Assembly: GCA_000721275.1 (NCBI GenBank)
Contig: JOFO01000008.1
Location: 124,001-188,000, forward strand
Source of the DNA: Microtetraspora glauca
GTDB lineage: Bacteria > Actinomycetota > Actinomycetes > Streptomycetales > Streptomycetaceae
DNA length: 64,000 bases
Reading direction: 5' to 3'
The position numbers and the translations under genes are program-made. Shown here one piece after another: positions 44,022-52,227 of this stretch; within the stretch, counting starts at the first letter, position 1; every line of letters starts with the position of its first letter. The notes beneath the pieces were generated by a model, which worked only from the letters and a program-made list of their open reading frames with translations, searched no databases and was not told the origin of the DNA.

Positions 44022-45295
44022 CACTGTCGTCCTTCCGTCTCCCGCGGACCGGACAGCAGCTCCGCCACCGCCCGCTGGTAGCGCAGCACCGCCTGCTCCG
44101 CCGCCCGCAGGTCGCAGGGCGCGCTCCACAGCATCCGGCGCGCCGTGTCGTACCGCTCGGTCAGGAGCGGGTCGTCCGCCCCGCCCAGCCGGGCCGCCTT
44201 CGCCCGGTACGCGTCGAGCCGGCCGCGCAGTTCCGCCCGCACCGCCAGCGGCGCCGTCACCGCCGTCAGCGAGTCCCGGGCCCGCAGCAGCTCCTCCTCC
44301 GCCTCCCGCTCCAGCGCGTCGAGCAGCGGCGACAGCCGGTGCCAGCGGGCGTGCCGGCGGTGCTCGGCGGCGGCCTGCAGCCGCTCCTGGAGCGCCGTCG
44401 GCGGCCCGCTCACGGCCGGCACCTCGGAGGCGGCGATCTTCGCCAGCACCTCGCCGCGCGCCACCCGCGCCTCCGCGAGGGTCCGGTCCGCGCGGGACAG
44501 CACGTCCCGCAGCCGCAGCAGCCGCTCCTCGGAGTCCTGCCGGACCGCGAGGACCGCCTCGATCTCCCGCCGCACGTCCTCCAGGGCGAGCGCCGCCCGG
44601 TCGTACCGCGCGGTGTCCGGCCGGCCGCCGCCCGGCGCCGAACTGCCCGCCGCCGGCCGCCAGAACGCCAGCGGGTCGGTCACCACCCGGGCCCGCAGCT
44701 CGGTCAGCTCGGCGGTGATGGCCTCCAGCTCGTCCCCGGCCGGATGCTCCCCGGGCCGCACCCCGACCGAGTGCGCCAGCGACCGCGTCCGGCCCAGCTC
44801 GGCGGCGAGCAGGTCTATCCGCGCGGGCAGCGCCGACCACACCGCGTCCGCCGTCACCACCACGTCCAGGGAGGCCGCGTACAGCTCGTTCATCCGCCGT
44901 ATCAGCCCGTCGAGGCTGAACCGCTCGGCGAGCAGCGCCCGTTCGCCCGCGCCGCCCGGCACGTGCACCGCGTCGCCGCGCAGCCGCTCGGTCAGCTCCG
45001 CCAGCTCCTGCGGCGTCGGCCACGCGTGCCGCGACCGCAGCTCCCGGGCCTCCCGCAGCGCCGCCGTGTACGCGTCGAAGCACGTCCACAGCACGGTGAT
45101 GGTCCGCTCGGTCGCCTCCCACCGCTCCCGGGTGACGCCGGTCAGCTCCGCGCCTTCGAGGAGCCGCCGGCCGGCGTGGTCCTGGAGCGCGAGGAGCGAG
45201 TCCTCGACCGCCTTGTGCTCCGCGCCGAGGCGCGCCAGCGCACGGTCCACCTCGTCCCGGTCCATCACCGGCCCAGGGGGTCCCGTGACGCCCAT
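44018..45295 (-). CDS. Coiled-coil protein of the PknG operon, unknown function
   Basis: The 425-residue protein is almost wholly helical and rich in Leu, Ala, Arg and Glu, with long heptad-like stretches (LTERLRGDAVHV region, ELEAITAELTELRARV, LEDVRREIEAVLAVRQ, LLDALEREAEEELLRA). It has no signal peptide, membrane helix or known enzyme motif. It sits between the GlnH-like and PknG-like genes (18-base gap and GTGA overlap), a position with no counterpart in the mycobacterial operon. It may be an adaptor that links the sensor to the kinase. ATG 45295 has AGGAG eight bases upstream; ATG 45307 lies directly on the ribosome site and is less likely. Confidence 0.8.
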   Translation of the reverse strand: MGVTGPPGPVMDRDEVDRALARLGAEHKAVEDSLLALQDHAGRRLLEGAELTGVTRERWEATERTITVLWTCFDAYTAALREARELRSRHAWPTPQELAELTERLRGDAVHVPGGAGERALLAERFSLDGLIRRMNELYAASLDVVVTADAVWSALPARIDLLAAELGRTRSLAHSVGVRPGEHPAGDELEAITAELTELRARVVTDPLAFWRPAAGSSAPGGGRPDTARYDRAALALEDVRREIEAVLAVRQDSEERLLRLRDVLSRADRTLAEARVARGEVLAKIAASEVPAVSGPPTALQERLQAAAEHRRHARWHRLSPLLDALEREAEEELLRARDSLTAVTAPLAVRAELRGRLDAYRAKAARLGGADDPLLTERYDTARRMLWSAPCDLRAAEQAVLRYQRAVAELLSGPRETEGRQW

Positions 45296-45313
45296 CGCTC
45301 TCCTCATCTCCTT

Positions 45314-46339
45314 CTACCTGTACAGCGGGAGGGGCGGTTCGGCCTTCCCGAGACCCGCCTCCAGCCAGGTCCGGTACGCCTCCTGCCAGGGCCCCTTCCG
45401 GTAGTCCTCCAGCACCTTGTTGACCCGGCGCACCAGGTCGTCGTCGCCCAGCTCGGCCGCCACCCCGTAGTACTCCTCGGTGAACGGCTCGCCCTTCAGC
45501 TCCACCCCCGGGTCCTGCGCGGCCTGCCCGGCCGCGAGCGCGTTGTCCGTGACGATCGCGTCGACCTCGCCCATCTGGAGCCGGGCCAGGCAGTCCAGCT
45601 GGTTGGGGACGGTCAGCAGGTTCCGGTCGGCGGGGGTGCCGTCGCCCTCGTCCTTGAAGACCGCGCCGTACGACCGCTCCTCCAGCGCCTCGTAGGCGGT
45701 GGAGCCCTCCGCGGTGCAGACCCGCTTGCCCTTCAGCGAGGCGTCGTAACCGGTGATCGGGGAGTCCTTCGGCGCCAGCACCTGCTGCCCGGCGCGGAAG
45801 TAGGCGGTGGAGAACGCCACCTGCTGGAGCCGCTTGCAGTTGATCGTCATCGTGCGGACCACCAGGTCCACCTTGCCGCTGTCCAGGGCCGCGACCCGCT
45901 GGTTGGTCGGCACGGCCCGCAGGACCGCCGCGTCCTCGTCGCCCAGGATGTCCTTGGCGATGGCCCGGGCCAGCGCGATGTCGAAGCCCTCCAGGGTGCC
46001 GGTCTCCGGATCGCGGAAGCCCCAGCGGTAACTGGACTGGTCGACGCCCACGAGCAGCTTGCCCCGCCGCTTGATCTCGGCGACCGCGGGCCCGTCCACG
46101 GTCGAGGGCCGCAGCGACGCCTGCGGGTTCTCGCAGGTGTCCGCCTTCACCTGGACGCCCGTGCCCACGCCCGGGCCGAAGGGGCCGGCGGGCGGCTCCG
46201 CGCCGCCCGCGTCCCGGGTCAGCGGCAGCAGGGTGAGCGAGGCGGTCAGCGCGCAGGCCGCGCCCATCGCGGCCACCCCGCCCCAGCCCCGCAGCCGCCG
46301 GGCCGCCCGACGCGCCGCGGGCTCGCCGTCGCGTGCCAT
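45314..46339 (-). CDS. glnH: GlnH-like glutamate/aspartate-binding protein, membrane-anchored
   Basis: The 341-residue protein has a basic N-terminus and one hydrophobic segment (residues 21-41, AAMGAACALTASLTLLPL), then an SBP_bac_3 domain: VDQSSYRWGFRDPETGTLEG, FDIALARAIAKDILGD, VDLVVRTMTINCKRLQQVAFS. These are motifs of glutamate/glutamine binding proteins. The Cys in the hydrophobic stretch is a weak lipobox, so a signal anchor or lipoprotein are both possible. In M. tuberculosis GlnH binds aspartate or glutamate outside and signals through GlnX to PknG. The same order, glnX-glnH-(coiled coil)-pknG, occurs here. No permease of an ABC transporter is present. ATG 46339 has GAGGGGG upstream. 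Confidence 0.88.
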   Translation of the reverse strand: MARDGEPAARRAARRLRGWGGVAAMGAACALTASLTLLPLTRDAGGAEPPAGPFGPGVGTGVQVKADTCENPQASLRPSTVDGPAVAEIKRRGKLLVGVDQSSYRWGFRDPETGTLEGFDIALARAIAKDILGDEDAAVLRAVPTNQRVAALDSGKVDLVVRTMTINCKRLQQVAFSTAYFRAGQQVLAPKDSPITGYDASLKGKRVCTAEGSTAYEALEERSYGAVFKDEGDGTPADRNLLTVPNQLDCLARLQMGEVDAIVTDNALAAGQAAQDPGVELKGEPFTEEYYGVAAELGDDDLVRRVNKVLEDYRKGPWQEAYRTWLEAGLGKAEPPLPLYR

Positions 46340-46350
46340 CACGCCCCCTC

Positions 46351-47802
46351 TCACCGGTACTCCGCCAGTCTTCGGTTGATGCCGAGCACCGCGGCCAGCG
46401 CGCCCAGCGCCCCGAGCGCCGCCGCGCCCGGCGGCAGCCCGCCCAGCGCGTCCACCGCCCCGCGCGCGGCGCCGGTGAACTCGTCCTGCTCGTGGGCGAG
46501 GGCCCGCTCCAGGGCCGCGTCCACCTGGTCGAAGGCCCAGCCGGCCGACTCCTTCGGCTCCGCCTCGCCCTTCGGCCCCACGATCAGGTCCAGGGCGCCG
46601 CGGTAGTCGCCGTCCTCGCCGCGCTTCCGCGCCTCGGTGTGCCGCGCCCGCCACTCCGCGACCCGGGCCGTCGCCTCGGCCAGCGGGGCCCGCCCCGCCT
46701 CGTCGTCGGCGAGCCGCGTCGCCCGGGCGAGCGCGTCGGTCAGCGCGCCCATCTCGGCCGCGTACTCCGCCTCGTACTTGTCGTCCTTGCCGTCCTCGGT
46801 GAGCACCGCGCCCCGGGCGACCTGCGTCAGGTTCTCGTTGGCGCGGGCTCTCAGGGAGCTGATCCGCGCCTCGTTGAGCAGCTGGAGCGACTGCTGTCCC
46901 TCCGCCTGCGCGGCGCCCAGACCGGACCGGGCGACGGTGTGCGCCCCCGCCAGCCACAGCAGCACCACCACGGAGGCGGCCGTCGCGGCCAGCAGCCCGC
47001 GGCTGAACACCCGGTTGGTGCGCCGGAACTCCCGCTGCTGCGCCCACCCCAGCGCGCCGAGCGCGAGCACTCCGGCACCGAGGGCCAGGTAGGGCCAGGC
47101 GCGGGCGTCGTCGTCGTCCTGGTGCAGCCGGGCGGTCTCCGCCGCGTACAGCCGCTCGGCGGCCGGCAGCAGCCGGGTGGCCATCTCCTGGTTGGCGTAC
47201 CGCAGATAGGCGCCGCCGAGCGGCAGGCCCTGCCGGTTGGCGGCGCGGGCCCGCTCGACCAACCCGGTGTAGCGGGGCAGCAGTTCGCTGAGGGCGGTGA
47301 TCTCGCGGGCCGACTCGCCCGAACCGTCCGTGTTCGCCGCCGCCTTCACCAGGAGCCGGGACGCCGTCGCGATGTCCCGGTCGTAGCGGGCGCGGGACTC
47401 GGCCGGTTCGAGCGTGCCGGCGAGGAAGCCGGCCGCGGCCGTCGAGTCCGCGTCGGCGAGCGAGCGGTAGATCGCGGCGGCGTCGGCGCTCAGCGGCTGG
47501 CTGCGCCCGACGACGTCCTCGGCGGAGCCGGCCCGGTCGGCCGCCTCCAGACCGGCGACCGTGCCGAGGGCGAGCACCAGCAGCGCGAGGACGGCCCCGA
47601 GGATCCGCAGCCGGCCCGGCTCGGTCGTCGCGGCCTCCCGCAGCACCTCGCGCCCGGTCGCCCACGCCCCCCGCGCGGGCGGCGGGGCGGCGCCGGCGGC
47701 GGCGGCGCGCGAGACCTGCCCCGGCACCGACGGCCGCGCGGGCGCGGACGCGGCGGATGCCGGGTGCGGCGCCGCGGCGGGCGCGCTCGGCGGTTGTGTC
47801 AC
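46351..47802 (-). CDS. glnX: GlnX-like multi-pass sensor protein
   Basis: The 483-residue protein has four predicted membrane helices: ILGAVLALLVLALGTVAGLEA, WPYLALGAGVLALGALGW, LLAATAASVVVLLWLAGAH and a C-terminal GALGALAAVLGI. Two outer loops of about 130-150 residues lie between them, mostly helical, with TRLLPAAERLYAAETARL in the first and RALAHEQDEFTGAARGAV in the second. This matches mycobacterial GlnX (Rv0412c), which relays amino-acid binding by GlnH to the kinase PknG. The N-terminus is Pro/Ala-rich and cytoplasmic. GTG 47802 is the start, with GGGGAGG upstream. It heads the operon; its promoter must lie at 47803-48030. Confidence 0.85.
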   Translation of the reverse strand: MTQPPSAPAAAPHPASAASAPARPSVPGQVSRAAAAGAAPPPARGAWATGREVLREAATTEPGRLRILGAVLALLVLALGTVAGLEAADRAGSAEDVVGRSQPLSADAAAIYRSLADADSTAAAGFLAGTLEPAESRARYDRDIATASRLLVKAAANTDGSGESAREITALSELLPRYTGLVERARAANRQGLPLGGAYLRYANQEMATRLLPAAERLYAAETARLHQDDDDARAWPYLALGAGVLALGALGWAQQREFRRTNRVFSRGLLAATAASVVVLLWLAGAHTVARSGLGAAQAEGQQSLQLLNEARISSLRARANENLTQVARGAVLTEDGKDDKYEAEYAAEMGALTDALARATRLADDEAGRAPLAEATARVAEWRARHTEARKRGEDGDYRGALDLIVGPKGEAEPKESAGWAFDQVDAALERALAHEQDEFTGAARGAVDALGGLPPGAAALGALGALAAVLGINRRLAEYR

Positions 47803-47884
47803 GTGACCTCCCCCTCGGTCTCGACGTCGATCGACCCCGGCGAGCAGTATGGCCGCAGCCGGCCCGCCCGCACACCGGGAATGA

Positions 47885-47905
47885 CACGATCTTGTGCCTA
47901 TCGTG
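47885..47905. promoter_or_regulatory. Candidate operator of the glnX-glnH-pknG operon
   Basis: CACGAT (47885-47890) and ATCGTG (47900-47905) form an inverted repeat with a 9-base spacer, 83-103 bases upstream of the glnX start. Confidence 0.45.
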
Positions 47906-48037
47906 CCGCACGCCCCGGGGACTTGGACGGACGAGGCCCCCCTCGCACCCTCCGCCCGCCCTCCCCGGAACCCCCGGATCCCCTCCCCGATCCTGCTCGA
48001 AATCCCCTCGAACACCGCTCACTCTGAATACGCCGGA

Positions 48038-48066
48038 ACCCCCGGATCGGTTCCGCCTCCGGGGGT
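48038..48066. terminator. Terminator of the csn operon
   Basis: ACCCCCGGA (48038-48046) and TCCGGGGGT (48058-48066) form a 9-bp stem with an 11-base loop, about 40 bases beyond the csnK stop on the minus strand. Confidence 0.75.
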
Positions 48067-48104
48067 CCCTCGAACAGGTGAACATGCCGCTGCGGCCGGC
48101 GGCT

Positions 48105-49073
48105 TCAGCCCGCGTAGTGCGCCCGCAGCCGCGCCGCCGCCTCCGGTCCCGCGCCGGTCTCGTCCAGGGCGAGCAGCCCCGCGCCCAGCACCGGCGGCGC
48201 CGTCACGAACCGCACGACCGCCTTCGGCGCCCGCTCCGCGAGGAGCCCGAGGATCCGGGACTCCAGCTGCGGGTGCCGCGCGGCCAGCACGCTGCCGCCG
48301 AGCACCACCGGCGCCTCCTCGTCCAGCAGCCGGAGCCGTCCCAGCGCCACCGTCGACAGCGCCACGACCTCCTCGGCCATCCGGTGCACCAGCGCCAGCG
48401 CCACCGGGTCGCCCTCCGCCGCCACCCGGAACAGCACCGGCGTCAGTTCGTGCCGCCGCTCGTGCGGGATCCGCCCCAGGTGCACGGCCTCGATCAGCGC
48501 GTACATCGTCTCCAGGCCGAAGTGCGCGGGCAGCGCCCGGGCCAGCTCCGTCGGCTCGCCCCGGCCGTCCTCGGCGCGGGCCGCGAACCACATGGCCTCG
48601 TCGGCGAGGCCGCCGCCCCCGCCCCAGTCGCCGGAGATCTTCCCGATCGCCGGGAAGCGGGCCGTCCGCCCGTCCGGGGTCATGCCCACGCAGTTCACCC
48701 CGGCGCCGCAGACCACCGCCACCCCGCGCGGCTCGTCGAGCCCGGCCCGCAGGATCGCGAACGTGTCGTTGTGGACCCGTACCGACGCGCTCCACCCCCG
48801 CCCCGTCAGCTCCTCCGCCAGCGCGGCCTCCTCGACCGGCAGGTCCGCGTTGGCGAGGCAGGCGGTCACGTGGGCGAAGGACAGCGGGACGCCGGCGTCC
48901 GCCGCCGCCCGCCCCACGATCTCCGCGAGCCCGTCGACCGCGGCCGCCACCCCCACCACCGGCGGCTGGAACCCCCCGCCGCGAGCCGTCCCCCGCACCG
49001 TCCCGTCCGGCGCGAGGACCGCCACGTCGGTCTTGCTGTTGCCCGCGTCGACCGCGAGCAGCCCCCCGTTCAC
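48105..49073 (-). CDS. csnK: Glucosamine/N-acetylglucosamine-type sugar kinase (BadF/BcrA family), CsnK
   Basis: The 322-residue ATP-dependent kinase belongs to the BadF/BadG/BcrA/BcrD ASKHA family: phosphate-1 motif LLAVDAGNSKTDVAVL at the N-terminus, VVCGAGVNCVGMTPDGR in the middle, ISGDWGGGGGLADEAMW, and VVLGGSVLAARHP. These match N-acetylglucosamine kinases. GTG 49073 overlaps the csnH stop by four bases. It is the last gene of the csn operon; it would phosphorylate glucosamine released from imported chitosan oligosaccharides. Gene name is by order and homology to S. coelicolor csnRK as I remember it. Confidence 0.85.
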   Translation of the reverse strand: MNGGLLAVDAGNSKTDVAVLAPDGTVRGTARGGGFQPPVVGVAAAVDGLAEIVGRAAADAGVPLSFAHVTACLANADLPVEEAALAEELTGRGWSASVRVHNDTFAILRAGLDEPRGVAVVCGAGVNCVGMTPDGRTARFPAIGKISGDWGGGGGLADEAMWFAARAEDGRGEPTELARALPAHFGLETMYALIEAVHLGRIPHERRHELTPVLFRVAAEGDPVALALVHRMAEEVVALSTVALGRLRLLDEEAPVVLGGSVLAARHPQLESRILGLLAERAPKAVVRFVTAPPVLGAGLLALDETGAGPEAAARLRAHYAG

Positions 49074-50335
49074 GCCCACGCGAGGTGCTCCCGGTTGTGC
49101 GCGATCAGCCGGTCGGTCAGGCCCTCGGCGTACGCGTACTGCCCGACCAGCGGGTGCGCGAGCAGCGCCTGGAAGACCCGCTCCCGGCCGCCCCGCAGGG
49201 CCGCGTCGAGCGCCAGGTCCTCGTAGGCCGTGACGTGCGCGATGAGCCCGGCGTACAGCGGGTCCACGGGCGCGACGGGCAGCGGCACCGCCCCTCCGGG
49301 GCCGACCGCCGCCTGCGTCTCGATGACGGCGTCGTCCGGCAGGAACGGCAGCGTGCCGGCGTTGAAGGTGTTCACCACCTGGTACGGCGAACCCGCCCCG
49401 CCCAGCAGCGAGGCCGCCAGGTCCACGGCCGCCTCCGAGTAGAAGGCGCCGCCGCGCTTGCCGAGCAGCGCCGGCTTCTCGTCGAGCGCCGGGTCCCCGT
49501 ACATCTCCAGGAGTTCCTTCTCCATCGCGGCGACCTCGGCGGCCCGCGACGGCTTGGTGCGCAGCTCCTCGACGACCTCGTCGTGCGCGTAGAAGTAGCG
49601 CAGGTAGTACGAGGGGACGACGCCGAGCCGGTCCACGACCGGGCGCGGCAGGCGCAGGTCGGCGGCGATCGCGTCGCCGTGCTCGGCGAGCAGCCGGGGC
49701 AGCACGTCCTCGCCGCCGGGGCCGCCGAGCCGGACGCCGGTCTCCCAGGTGAGGTGGTTGAGGCCGACGTGGTCGAGGTGGACCTCGGACGGGGCCACGT
49801 CGAGGAGCTTCGCGAACTTCCGCTGGAAGCCGATGGCGACGTTGCACAGCCCGACGGCCTTGTGCCCGGCCTTCAGCAGGGCGCGGGTGACGATGCCGAC
49901 GGGGTTGGTGAAGTCGATGATCCAGGCGTCCGGGTTGGCGCGCCGGACCCGCTCCGCGATGTCGAGGACGACGGGGACCGTGCGCAGCGCCTTGGCGAGG
50001 CCGCCGGCGCCGGTGGTCTCCTGGCCGACGCAGCCGCACTCCAGCGGCCACGTCTCGTCCTGGTTCCGGGCGGCCTGGCCGCCGACGCGGAGCTGGAGGA
50101 GGACGGCGTCGGCGCCCTGGACGGCGGCGTCGAGGTCGGTGGTGGTGGTGATCCGCCCCTCGTGCTGCTGCTTGGCGAAGATCCGCCGGGCGAGCCCGCC
50201 GACGAGGTCCAGCCGGTCGGCGGCGGGGTCGACGAGGACGAGTTCCGTGAGGGGCAGGGTGTCGCGCAGCCGCGCGAATCCGTCGATCAGTTCGGGGGTG
50301 TAGGTCGAACCGCCCCCCACGACAGCGAGCTTCAT
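49070..50335 (-). CDS. csnH: GH4-family NAD-dependent glycosidase, CsnH
   Basis: The 421-residue enzyme is of glycoside hydrolase family 4: N-terminal Rossmann GGGSTYTPELI, QLRVGGQAARNQDE, ECGCVGQETTGAGGLAKALR, IDFTNPVGIVT, the Cys metal ligand in GLCNVAIGF, and DHVGLNHLTW. GH4 enzymes use NAD+ and Mn2+ and often cleave phosphorylated beta-glycosides. In this operon it should cut intracellular chito-oligosaccharides to glucosamine. It starts at ATG 50335 with only a weak GAGA ribosome site, seven bases after the csnG stop, suggesting coupling. Confidence 0.9.
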   Translation of the reverse strand: MKLAVVGGGSTYTPELIDGFARLRDTLPLTELVLVDPAADRLDLVGGLARRIFAKQQHEGRITTTTDLDAAVQGADAVLLQLRVGGQAARNQDETWPLECGCVGQETTGAGGLAKALRTVPVVLDIAERVRRANPDAWIIDFTNPVGIVTRALLKAGHKAVGLCNVAIGFQRKFAKLLDVAPSEVHLDHVGLNHLTWETGVRLGGPGGEDVLPRLLAEHGDAIAADLRLPRPVVDRLGVVPSYYLRYFYAHDEVVEELRTKPSRAAEVAAMEKELLEMYGDPALDEKPALLGKRGGAFYSEAAVDLAASLLGGAGSPYQVVNTFNAGTLPFLPDDAVIETQAAVGPGGAVPLPVAPVDPLYAGLIAHVTAYEDLALDAALRGGRERVFQALLAHPLVGQYAYAEGLTDRLIAHNREHLAWA

Positions 50336-50342
50336 TCTCGTA

Positions 50343-51209
50343 TCAGCCCTTCACTCCGGTCAGGGTGACTCCCTCGACGAACGCCTTCTGCGCGAAGAAG
50401 AACACGAGGATCACGGGGGCCATGACCAGGACGGTCGCGGCCATGGTCAGGTTCCAGTCGGTGTGGTGCGCGCCCTTGAAGGACTCCAGGCCGTAACTGA
50501 GCGTCCAGGCGGCCGGGTTCTCGGAGGCGTAGATCTGCGGCCCGAAGTAGTCGTTCCAGCAGTAGAAGAACTGGAAGAGGGCGACGGCGGCGATGCCGGG
50601 CTTCGCCATCGGCAGCACGATCCGCAGCAGGGTGCGCAGTTCGCCGCAGCCGTCGATGCGGGCCGCCTCGACGTACTCGTCGGGGATGGTGAGGAGGAAC
50701 TGGCGCAGCAGGAAGACGGCGAAGGCGTCCCCGAAGGCCAGCGGGATGATCAGCGGCCACAGCGAACCGGAGAGGTCCATCTGCTTGGCCCAGAACAGGT
50801 ACATGGGGATGATCACGACCTGCGGCGGCAGCATCATCATCGAGATGACGAGCAGCAGCGACAGGTGCCGGCCGCGGAAGCGGAACTTGGCGAGGGCGTA
50901 CGCGACGGGGATCGACGACACCACGACGAGGACGGTGCCGAGTCCGGCGTACAGCAGCGAGTTCTTCCACCACGTGAGGAAGCCGGGCGTCTCGAAGACC
51001 TTGGCGTAGTTCTCGAAGTGCCAGGTGTTCGGGGTGAGGTCGCGGGTGAGCGCCTGCTGGTCGCTCATCAGCGAGGTGAGGACGACGAAGACGAACGGCA
51101 GGACGAAGAAGAGGGCCGCGGCGATCCCGAGGGAGTGCACGGCGATCCAGTGCAGCAGGGCCTTGCGGCGGGCCGTCCGGGCGGCGGGCGCGGTCAGGGA
51201 CACGGTCAT
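50343..51209 (-). CDS. csnG: Sugar ABC transporter permease, MalG type, CsnG
   Basis: A 288-residue inner-membrane permease with six helices and the coupling motif EYVEAARIDGCGELRTLLRIVLP (EAA loop, residues 188-210). The first helix spans about 28-50, and CWNDYFGPQIY near the end is typical of CUT1 MalG-like subunits. It pairs with CsnF and uses the binding protein CsnE. No ATPase gene is in the operon; in Streptomyces CUT1 transporters share the ATPase MsiK encoded elsewhere. ATG 51209 lies three bases after the csnF stop. Confidence 0.92.
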   Translation of the reverse strand: MTVSLTAPAARTARRKALLHWIAVHSLGIAAALFFVLPFVFVVLTSLMSDQQALTRDLTPNTWHFENYAKVFETPGFLTWWKNSLLYAGLGTVLVVVSSIPVAYALAKFRFRGRHLSLLLVISMMMLPPQVVIIPMYLFWAKQMDLSGSLWPLIIPLAFGDAFAVFLLRQFLLTIPDEYVEAARIDGCGELRTLLRIVLPMAKPGIAAVALFQFFYCWNDYFGPQIYASENPAAWTLSYGLESFKGAHHTDWNLTMAATVLVMAPVILVFFFAQKAFVEGVTLTGVKG

Positions 51210-51212
51210 GGT

Positions 51213-52211
51213 TCAGTCCCCCGAGCCGATCAGGCCGCCGCGCCGCCGCATGAGCAGGGCGGTGAAGGCCATGGAGAAGGCGAAGAGCACGAGCGCGATG
51301 ACACAGGCCGCGCCGTAGTTGAACTGGCTGAAGCCGAGGCTGTAGACGAGCTGCGGCAGGGTGAGCGTGGAGTCGTCGGGGTAGCCGGGGACGAAGGTGA
51401 CGCCGGAGCCGCCCATCACGCCCGAGGCGACCTTGGAGGCCACGATCGGCTGGGTGTAGTACTGCATCGCGCCGATGACCCCGGTGACCAGGGCGAAGAG
51501 GATGATCGGCGAGATGTTCGGCAGGGTGATGTGCCGGAACCGCTGCCAGGGTCCCGCGCCGTCCAGCTCCGCGGCCTCGTACTGCTCCTTGGGCACGTCG
51601 AGCAGGGCGGCCATGAAGATGACCATGAGGTCGCCGATGCCCCACACGGCGAGGACGGTGAGGGCCGGCTTGGCCCAGTCCGCGTCGTTGAACCAGGCGG
51701 GGGCGGGCAGGCCGACCGACTCCAGGAGCGAGTTGACCGGCCCGGTGCCGGGGTTCAGCAGGAAGACGAAGGCGAGCGTCGCCGCCACCGGCGGAGCCAG
51801 GTACGGCAGGTAGAAGAGGGTACGGAAGACCCCCGCGCCCGTCTTGATCTTCGTGATCAGCAGGCCGATGCCGAGGCCGAAGACCACCCGGCAGCTCACC
51901 ATGACGACGCACAGCCAGAGGGTGTTCTGGAGCGCCGGCCAGAACTGCGGGAAGGACGTGAGGACGTACGTCCAGTTGTCCAGGCCCCGCCACTCGGGCG
52001 GGTTGAGCCCGTCGTACTTCATCAGCGAGAAGTAGACGGTCGAGACGAGCGGGTAGGCGAAGAAGAAGCCGAAGCCGATCAGCCACGGCGACATGAAGGC
52101 CAGGGTGCGCAGCGCGTTGCGGCGCCGTTTGGCCCGCAGCGTGTTGCGGGCCCCGGGGGCGGAGGCGGCCGGGGCGGCCGCCTCCGTCGCGGGGAGAGTG
52201 TCCGTGCTCAT
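51213..52211 (-). CDS. csnF: Sugar ABC transporter permease, MalF type, CsnF
   Basis: The 332-residue permease has a disordered Ala/Pro start, six helices from residue 38, and the EAA loop EQYEAAELDGAGPWQRFRHI at about 208-227. YDGLNPPEWRGLDNWTYVL follows the first helix, as in lactose/maltose-type CUT1 permeases. It begins at ATG 52211, 16 bases after the csnE stop, and forms the channel with CsnG. In S. coelicolor the Csn transporter takes up glucosamine oligomers from chitosan. Confidence 0.92.
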   Translation of the reverse strand: MSTDTLPATEAAAPAASAPGARNTLRAKRRRNALRTLAFMSPWLIGFGFFFAYPLVSTVYFSLMKYDGLNPPEWRGLDNWTYVLTSFPQFWPALQNTLWLCVVMVSCRVVFGLGIGLLITKIKTGAGVFRTLFYLPYLAPPVAATLAFVFLLNPGTGPVNSLLESVGLPAPAWFNDADWAKPALTVLAVWGIGDLMVIFMAALLDVPKEQYEAAELDGAGPWQRFRHITLPNISPIILFALVTGVIGAMQYYTQPIVASKVASGVMGGSGVTFVPGYPDDSTLTLPQLVYSLGFSQFNYGAACVIALVLFAFSMAFTALLMRRRGGLIGSGD

Positions 52212-52227
52212 GAGCGGTGTCCGGCCG

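Larger units (their letters stand above)
47803..48104. other. Intergenic region between csnK end and glnX start
   Basis: It contains the CACGAT-N9-ATCGTG repeat near the glnX side, the csnK terminator near the other side, and two direct copies of GGAACCCCCGGATC (near 47968 and 48035). No open frame has credible codon use. The glnX promoter is expected around 47850-47910; CACGATCTTGTGCCTATCGTG is the most structured part of it. Confidence 0.45.

Noticed and set aside
45314..46339. Part of a glutamate ABC importer
   Set aside because: No permease or importer ATPase is adjacent; the glnX and pknG neighbours favour a sensing role.
47885..47905. Transcription terminator of the csn operon
   Set aside because: The 6-bp stem is weak and lies about 200 bases past csnK; a stronger hairpin at 48038-48066 fits better.
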